A DNA stretch of 64,000 bases, taken from positions 1 to 64,000 of the forward strand of contig NZ_FWXS01000007.1 in NCBI RefSeq assembly GCF_900176425.1, given 5' to 3'. Each line of letters starts with the position of its first letter. The stretch's first letter is position 1. The notes beneath the pieces were generated by a model. The model had not been told where the DNA came from. It saw nothing but the letters and a program-made list of their open reading frames with translations, and made no database searches. A program made the position numbers and the translations under genes. Shown here piece by piece: positions 60,057 to 64,000 of this stretch. This stretch comes from Moheibacter sediminis (GTDB lineage Bacteria > Bacteroidota > Bacteroidia > Flavobacteriales > Weeksellaceae).

Positions 60057-60104
60057 TACACATCATCATGCGATTTCTTTCCCTCTTTGAATTCCTCAAT
60101 TTTG
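60057..60104 (+). promoter_or_regulatory. Shared regulatory motif and -7-like box, site 2
   Basis: TACACATCATCATGCGAT (60057-60074), one mismatch from site 1, followed 40 bp from its start by CAATTTTG (60097-60104). The arrangement and missing -33 are the same as at 57581. It drives the 60128-60640-61644 operon. Confidence 0.6.
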
Positions 60105-60127
60105 AGTAAACAATTAAAAATAAAATC

Positions 60128-60628
60128 ATGAAGAAATTAATCCATTTACTTACCGCATTCATACTATTGGCAATGATTGCCTGTAGCAGCGACGACGAAT
60201 CCTCCAGTTCCATAACCGGAGAAAGCATACTCAAAATGAATATCGACGGCACGCATTGGGAAGCCGACAGTCATATCGTGATCGGCCAGTCGGAAACAGA
60301 GGGAATGTACAATTTTACGTTTACAGGGAGAAATTCCAGTTTCAACGGTGCAGTCTCCTCCATTTCAGCCATCTTTTCCGTAAGCGAAGACATCACGTCA
60401 GGAACTTACGAACTCTCAGGAAGCGGAGCAGGTGTGACCATCACCGGAATAAACGGAGGAACCTACATGGGCGGCTGGATTACCAGCACCACATTTACCA
60501 TTCAAATTACCGAAGTTTCAGGCAGCGGAGCCAACAAAAAATTCAAAGGAGCTTTTGCAGGAACTTTAAAGGGCGCTTCTTCAGACGATACCATCATAGT
60601 TACCAACGGCGAATTCTCAACTTTCTAA
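60128..60628 (+). CDS. Hypothetical surface lipoprotein
   Basis: 166 residues. A lipoprotein signal (MKKLIHLLTAFILLAMIAC) with Cys19, then SSDDESSSS, an acidic export signal of the Bacteroidota type, so a surface location is likely. The body ('ILKMNIDGTHWEADSHIVIG', 'YNFTFTGRNSSFNGAVSSISAIFSV', 'GTYELSG') is a beta-rich fold of unknown family. It is the first gene after motif site 2 and lies 11 bp before the leucine-rich T9SS gene. Confidence 0.8.
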   Translation: MKKLIHLLTAFILLAMIACSSDDESSSSITGESILKMNIDGTHWEADSHIVIGQSETEGMYNFTFTGRNSSFNGAVSSISAIFSVSEDITSGTYELSGSGAGVTITGINGGTYMGGWITSTTFTIQITEVSGSGANKKFKGAFAGTLKGASSDDTIIVTNGEFSTF

Positions 60629-60639
60629 ATTCAATCATT

Positions 60640-61632
60640 ATGAAAACATTTATCTTTCCTTTTATAATGATTTTGGGATTTATTTTCGTTAAATCCCAAA
60701 TCGTTGAAATCCCCGACGCAAACCTCAAAAATGCATTGCTCACTTACGATCCGGCCATTGATACGAACACAGACGGAGAAATCCAAGTATCGGAGGCCGA
60801 AGCCGTTTGGTATCTTTATATTCCGGAAGCAAACATATCAGATCCTACCGGAATGGAAGCTTTTATAAATCTCAGATCACTTGATTTGACACAAAACAAT
60901 CTCACAAATATTAACTTAACATCTTTAACGCAATTAACCGGATTAGGATTAGGCAATAATCAAATCACTTCCATAGATGTTTCCCAAAATGTATTATTAA
61001 TCAGTTTAGTTTTGAATTCGAATAATTTAACTGACTTAGATGTTACTCAGAATCCAAACTTAGAATTACTTTATCCCTCCAGTAATCCTGGTTTATCGGA
61101 ATTGGATTTGTCTCAAAATCCAAATCTTAAAAATGTGACCATTTTAAACAATAATTTTACTGAACTGGATTTTTCAAACAATCCTTTGTTGACACACGTT
61201 AGTTTGTCCGATATGGACAATCTTACACTCATCAACCTCCAAAACGGAACCAATGCAACACTCACCAACGTTTGGATTTCCGGATTTTTGCCGGCGTTGC
61301 AATGCGTTCAGGTCGATGTCGATGTTGTTGACAATATTCCGGAATCCTGGGTTTATAATGAAGAAATCAACTTCAGTGCAGATTGTGCTTTAGGTACAAA
61401 TAATTTGTCTGAATTGGAATTAAAAATTTATCCAAATCCCGTTCAGGATGTTTTAAATATTTCTTCTCCAAAGAAATTTGAAGAGGTTCAAATTCATGAT
61501 GCAAACGGAAAATTAGTTTCCAATTCAAATCAAAATAAAATTTCACTGAAACATTTACCAGCCGGAATTTATTGGATTCAAATTCAAATAGAAGGAAAAG
61601 TTTACCATGAAAAAATTATTAAAAACAATTAA
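60640..61632 (+). CDS. Secreted T9SS type A leucine-rich repeat protein
   Basis: 330 residues from ATG 60640 (the longer frame upstream is only a read-through of another gene). Signal peptide MKTFIFPFIMILGFIFVKSQ. The mature part starts 'VEIPDANLKNALLTYDPAID', as in many Bacteroidota LRR proteins. Leucine-rich turns follow ('LRSLDLTQNNLTNINLTSL', 'LTGLGLGNNQITSIDVSQN', 'LSELDLSQNPNLKNVTIL'). The sorting domain is 'IYPNPVQDVLNISS ... HLPAGIYWIQIQIEGK'. It is a probable surface adhesin or binding protein in the operon driven by motif site 2. Confidence 0.9.
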   Translation: MKTFIFPFIMILGFIFVKSQIVEIPDANLKNALLTYDPAIDTNTDGEIQVSEAEAVWYLYIPEANISDPTGMEAFINLRSLDLTQNNLTNINLTSLTQLTGLGLGNNQITSIDVSQNVLLISLVLNSNNLTDLDVTQNPNLELLYPSSNPGLSELDLSQNPNLKNVTILNNNFTELDFSNNPLLTHVSLSDMDNLTLINLQNGTNATLTNVWISGFLPALQCVQVDVDVVDNIPESWVYNEEINFSADCALGTNNLSELELKIYPNPVQDVLNISSPKKFEEVQIHDANGKLVSNSNQNKISLKHLPAGIYWIQIQIEGKVYHEKIIKNN

Positions 61633-61643
61633 AAACATAAAAG

Positions 61644-62975
61644 ATGAAACTTTTATTTCCATTAATGATAATGCTGTTTGGAATCCAGATTTCAAACGCA
61701 CAAAAAATCCTTGAAAAATTAGGGGACAAAGCCATCGATGCAGCAGAAAAAACTGTTGAAAGGCGTGTCGAAAAAGAATCTTCCGAAAAAACCGATAAAG
61801 TTTTAGATGGAGTTTTCGAAGGGAAAAAGGACAAAAAATCTAAAAAAGACAAGAAAAACAAAAATAACAAGGAAAATTCTTCTGAAGAAAATAATAACTC
61901 CAATTCATCTTCTTCAAAATCAGTCAATAGAAGTTCAGATTTCGAGCCCGGAAATCAGGTTTTAGTAATGGAGGATTTTGTGCAAGATGCCATCAATGAT
62001 TTTCCTGCGAATTGGAATACAGACGCTTCCGGAAAAGTTGTGACGATTTCTGATTTAGATGGAAAATGGTTGGAATTGACCACAAATGGTGCATTCATCA
62101 TGCAGTCTGTGAGGTCTTTACCTGAAAATTTCACATTTGAATTTGACCTTTATGTTGCGCCTTCCTTTTCATATTACGACCAGCCTTTATGGTTGGGAAT
62201 GGTGAATTTGAATTCACAGAAAGAATTTCCGATCTGGAAAAGATTTTGGGAAAAACGAGGAAAAGAAAAACGAAACGGAGTGCTTTTGCAGATGCATCCG
62301 CAACAAGAAGGCGGTCAGAAACTCGGATTCAGTGAATATGAAATCTGGGAACACGGAAACAAACCTTTTTCCAATGTTTTGAAAGGAATTAAAAATTTCA
62401 ACTTAAACAATAATAATTTGGTCAAAGTTCAAATTTGGCGACAAGGAAAAAGACTGCGCGTTTATTTCGGTGATGAAAAAATCTGGGATCTGCCTCAGGC
62501 TTTTGATGGAAATTCTAAAATCAATTCTTTGATTTTCAGTAGGGGAGAAGCGAAAGAAGGAAATTATTTTTACTTATCCAACATTCGATTGGCGACCAGC
62601 GGAGAAGATGTGCGCTCCCAAATTTTAAAAGACGGAAAATATTCGACCAACGCGATTTTGTTCAATTCAGGTTCTTCCAAATTAAAGTCAGAATCTGATT
62701 CATCCATCAAAAAAATTGCAGATATTTTGAAAGAAAATCCCGATTTGAGGCTTAAAATCATCGGGCATACAGATGCGGATGGTGATCAAAATGCCAATTT
62801 GAGATTATCAAAAGAAAGAGCCGAATCGGTCAAAAATGAATTGATAAATATATATGGCATCAATTCTTCTAAATTACAAACTGATGGAAAAGGCGAGAGC
62901 GAACCGGTCGCAGAAAATTCAACTTCTGAAGGCAAAGCGCAGAACAGAAGAGTAGAATTTATCAGAATAAATTAG
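61644..62975 (+). CDS. OmpA family outer-membrane-associated protein
   Basis: 443 residues. Signal peptide MKLLFPLMIMLFGIQISNAQ, then a Lys/Ser-rich linker (about 35-95). A jelly-roll-like beta domain follows ('FTFEFDLYVAPSFSYYDQPLWLGMVN', in parts). The C-terminal OmpA peptidoglycan-binding domain is 'PDLRLKIIGHTDADGDQNANLRLSKERAESV' (parts). It anchors to peptidoglycan in the periplasm. There is no beta-barrel, unlike classical OmpA. It starts 11 bp after the LRR gene and ends the operon; a terminator follows. Confidence 0.9.
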   Translation: MKLLFPLMIMLFGIQISNAQKILEKLGDKAIDAAEKTVERRVEKESSEKTDKVLDGVFEGKKDKKSKKDKKNKNNKENSSEENNNSNSSSSKSVNRSSDFEPGNQVLVMEDFVQDAINDFPANWNTDASGKVVTISDLDGKWLELTTNGAFIMQSVRSLPENFTFEFDLYVAPSFSYYDQPLWLGMVNLNSQKEFPIWKRFWEKRGKEKRNGVLLQMHPQQEGGQKLGFSEYEIWEHGNKPFSNVLKGIKNFNLNNNNLVKVQIWRQGKRLRVYFGDEKIWDLPQAFDGNSKINSLIFSRGEAKEGNYFYLSNIRLATSGEDVRSQILKDGKYSTNAILFNSGSSKLKSESDSSIKKIADILKENPDLRLKIIGHTDADGDQNANLRLSKERAESVKNELINIYGINSSKLQTDGKGESEPVAENSTSEGKAQNRRVEFIRIN

Positions 62976-62996
62976 AATCCTCCAAATCTATAATTG

Positions 62997-63029
62997 AGAG
63001 CTGTTTCGTTTCTGAAGCAGCTCTTTCTC
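62997..63029 (+). terminator. Terminator of the OmpA operon
   Basis: AGAGCTG (62997-63003) pairs with CAGCTCT (63018-63024), extended inward with a mismatch, followed by a T-rich stretch. Confidence 0.65.
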
Positions 63030-63131
63030 GTAGAAGTCAATCCCAGAGGCTTTTTTGGAAAGGTTTTTGATTTTTGTTAGAATATTATTAACTAAATATC
63101 ATTAAATAACTGATTGTAAATTAATTAAATT

Positions 63132-64000
63132 ATGAGAAAATTAATTCTTCCATTTTTAGTGCTAAGTTTTTTAGTAACATTTTCGTGTAAATCTGAAAAT
63201 TCATCTGATGCATCAGAAAACGTAAGTCAGGACGATGCAAACGAAATCATTGGCTACAATAATGCTCTTATCAAATTAAATGACGCGCAGCATAAGTACC
63301 TTGAAATTATCAATAATAATCTTGGTAAGATCGAAACTGGATTGCAAAATCCAAATGACCGATTTGCTTTTTCGGGATTATTTCCACCGACTTATTTTAA
63401 ACCTGTGTCAACTTTTAACGAGCCAAAGGCTGAAGAACCGGGAAATGCTTTTTCAAAAGAAGATCGTCAATTTTTCAAATCCAATATAAAGACTTTGAAT
63501 GAAACTTTTCAAAACGTTCAAACTAAATACGAAGAATTAAAAAATTATCTGAAAGCAGAAGATTTCAAAGACGATAATGGTGCAAAAGGGAAACAGTTGA
63601 TAGGAGAAATCGATGCTTTTATCGCAAATTACAACAAGACAAACGAAGCCATCACAGCAAAACTGTCAACAGTTGCAGATGGTGCTGAAAGAAAAATCCT
63701 CAAAGACCATCCTTTGAAAGACTACATTTTTGCTTTCAAAGATGATTCAAAAGCCATCAATGAATTTGTAAATATCGCTTACGAATCACCTGAAAATTAT
63801 AAATCCATCGAAACCAAATTACAAGCATCTTACGATAAAATTGAAAAATTAAATAAACAACATACAGCGATGACAGCTCCTGACGGGAAAGAATTTCCAG
63901 GTCGCGATGGTTCTTTCAAAAGATTCAATGATGAAATCAATGACTTTTTGGTAGATGCCCGAAAAATTATGAGAGAAGCTTCAACCAGTGGAGAATTGAC
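63132..64000 (+). CDS. DUF3829/YiiG family lipoprotein, partial
   Basis: 289 complete codons are readable, and the gene runs off the right edge. The signal 'MRKLILPFLVLSFLVTFSC' gives lipobox Cys19, followed by KSENSS. The mature chain is almost entirely helical and charged ('DAQHKYLEIINNNLGKIETGL', 'FFKSNIKTLNETFQNVQTKYEELKNYLKAEDFKDDNGAKG', parts), as in DUF3829 (E. coli YiiG). The function is unknown; it is probably periplasmic or outer-membrane anchored. Confidence 0.85.
   Translation, partial: MRKLILPFLVLSFLVTFSCKSENSSDASENVSQDDANEIIGYNNALIKLNDAQHKYLEIINNNLGKIETGLQNPNDRFAFSGLFPPTYFKPVSTFNEPKAEEPGNAFSKEDRQFFKSNIKTLNETFQNVQTKYEELKNYLKAEDFKDDNGAKGKQLIGEIDAFIANYNKTNEAITAKLSTVADGAERKILKDHPLKDYIFAFKDDSKAINEFVNIAYESPENYKSIETKLQASYDKIEKLNKQHTAMTAPDGKEFPGRDGSFKRFNDEINDFLVDARKIMREASTSGEL

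Noticed and set aside
59839-60127. Possible small RNA between the tandem T9SS genes and the lipoprotein
   Set aside because: A terminator and a promoter region with the shared motif account for the visible structure; no separate promoter-terminator pair was found.
60256-61632. Long open frame of 458 codons starting inside the lipoprotein gene
   Set aside because: The first 128 codons are an out-of-frame reading of the lipoprotein gene, very rich in Arg, His and Ser. The real gene starts at 60640 with a signal peptide.
61619-61927. Antisense open frame at the OmpA gene
   Set aside because: Low-complexity Glu/Leu/Phe/Ser reading opposite the Lys/Ser linker of the OmpA-like protein.

Overview
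This is about 64 kb of an AT-rich (roughly one-third G+C by eye) chromosome from a member of the Flavobacteriales, phylum Bacteroidota. Several secreted proteins end in type IX secretion (T9SS) sorting domains. Promoters carry the Bacteroidota -7 box TAnnTTTG, often with a TTG about 19-21 bp upstream. Gene starts lack Shine-Dalgarno sequences, and lineage-typical families occur (DUF4290, DUF349, KdtA, TPR-histidine kinases). The genus cannot be fixed; a Weeksellaceae-like organism is a guess. I saw no rRNA, tRNA, CRISPR, prophage or insertion sequence, so this is a mostly ordinary housekeeping chromosome segment.

Layout. 0-8 kb: end of a T9SS type-B protein, an SDR dehydrogenase, the ribosome-associated GTPase TypA, small stress and unknown genes, an AraC regulator, and an HxlR-DUF72-Dph6-like operon. 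8-20 kb: a nitroreductase divergent from HxlR, an S9 peptidase, a bicarbonate module (SulP transporter plus beta carbonic anhydrase), an arginase-family enzyme, greA-HIT, YbaB and a 1-Cys peroxiredoxin. 20-30 kb (minus strand): UvrC, an AddA/RecB-like helicase-nuclease, a second SulP with a STAS domain, and Kdo transferase. 30-41 kb: DegT aminotransferase plus GalE on plus; then purD, purH and purN with a lipoprotein inserted between purH and purD, a BrkB membrane protein and an Atg22-like MFS transporter. 42-54 kb (plus): glutaryl-CoA dehydrogenase, a lipoyl E2, a DEAD-type helicase, a DUF4290-murA-RDD-DedA-aroE-DUF349 cluster, and ribD-yigZ. 54.6-64 kb: a TPR sensor kinase and NarL-type regulator followed by a block of secreted and surface proteins.

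Most interesting region. An 18-bp motif occurs upstream of two transcription units of the terminal block, each time exactly 40 bp (start to start) ahead of a -7-like box without a normal -33 element. A close copy in inverted orientation sits at a nearly identical distance from a perfect -7 box ahead of the response-regulator gene. This predicts a self-regulated two-component regulon controlling paired T9SS proteins built of 'DHPLLNGNPDA' repeats, a surface lipoprotein, a leucine-rich T9SS protein and an OmpA-like protein.

Other points of note: MurA has Asp in place of the fosfomycin-target Cys. A perfect TGTGA-N6-TCACA (CRP-type) palindrome precedes the bicarbonate transporter. The HxlR and nitroreductase promoters face and overlap each other. 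Two small genes are broken by in-frame stops. A family of degenerate intergenic inverted repeats is present.
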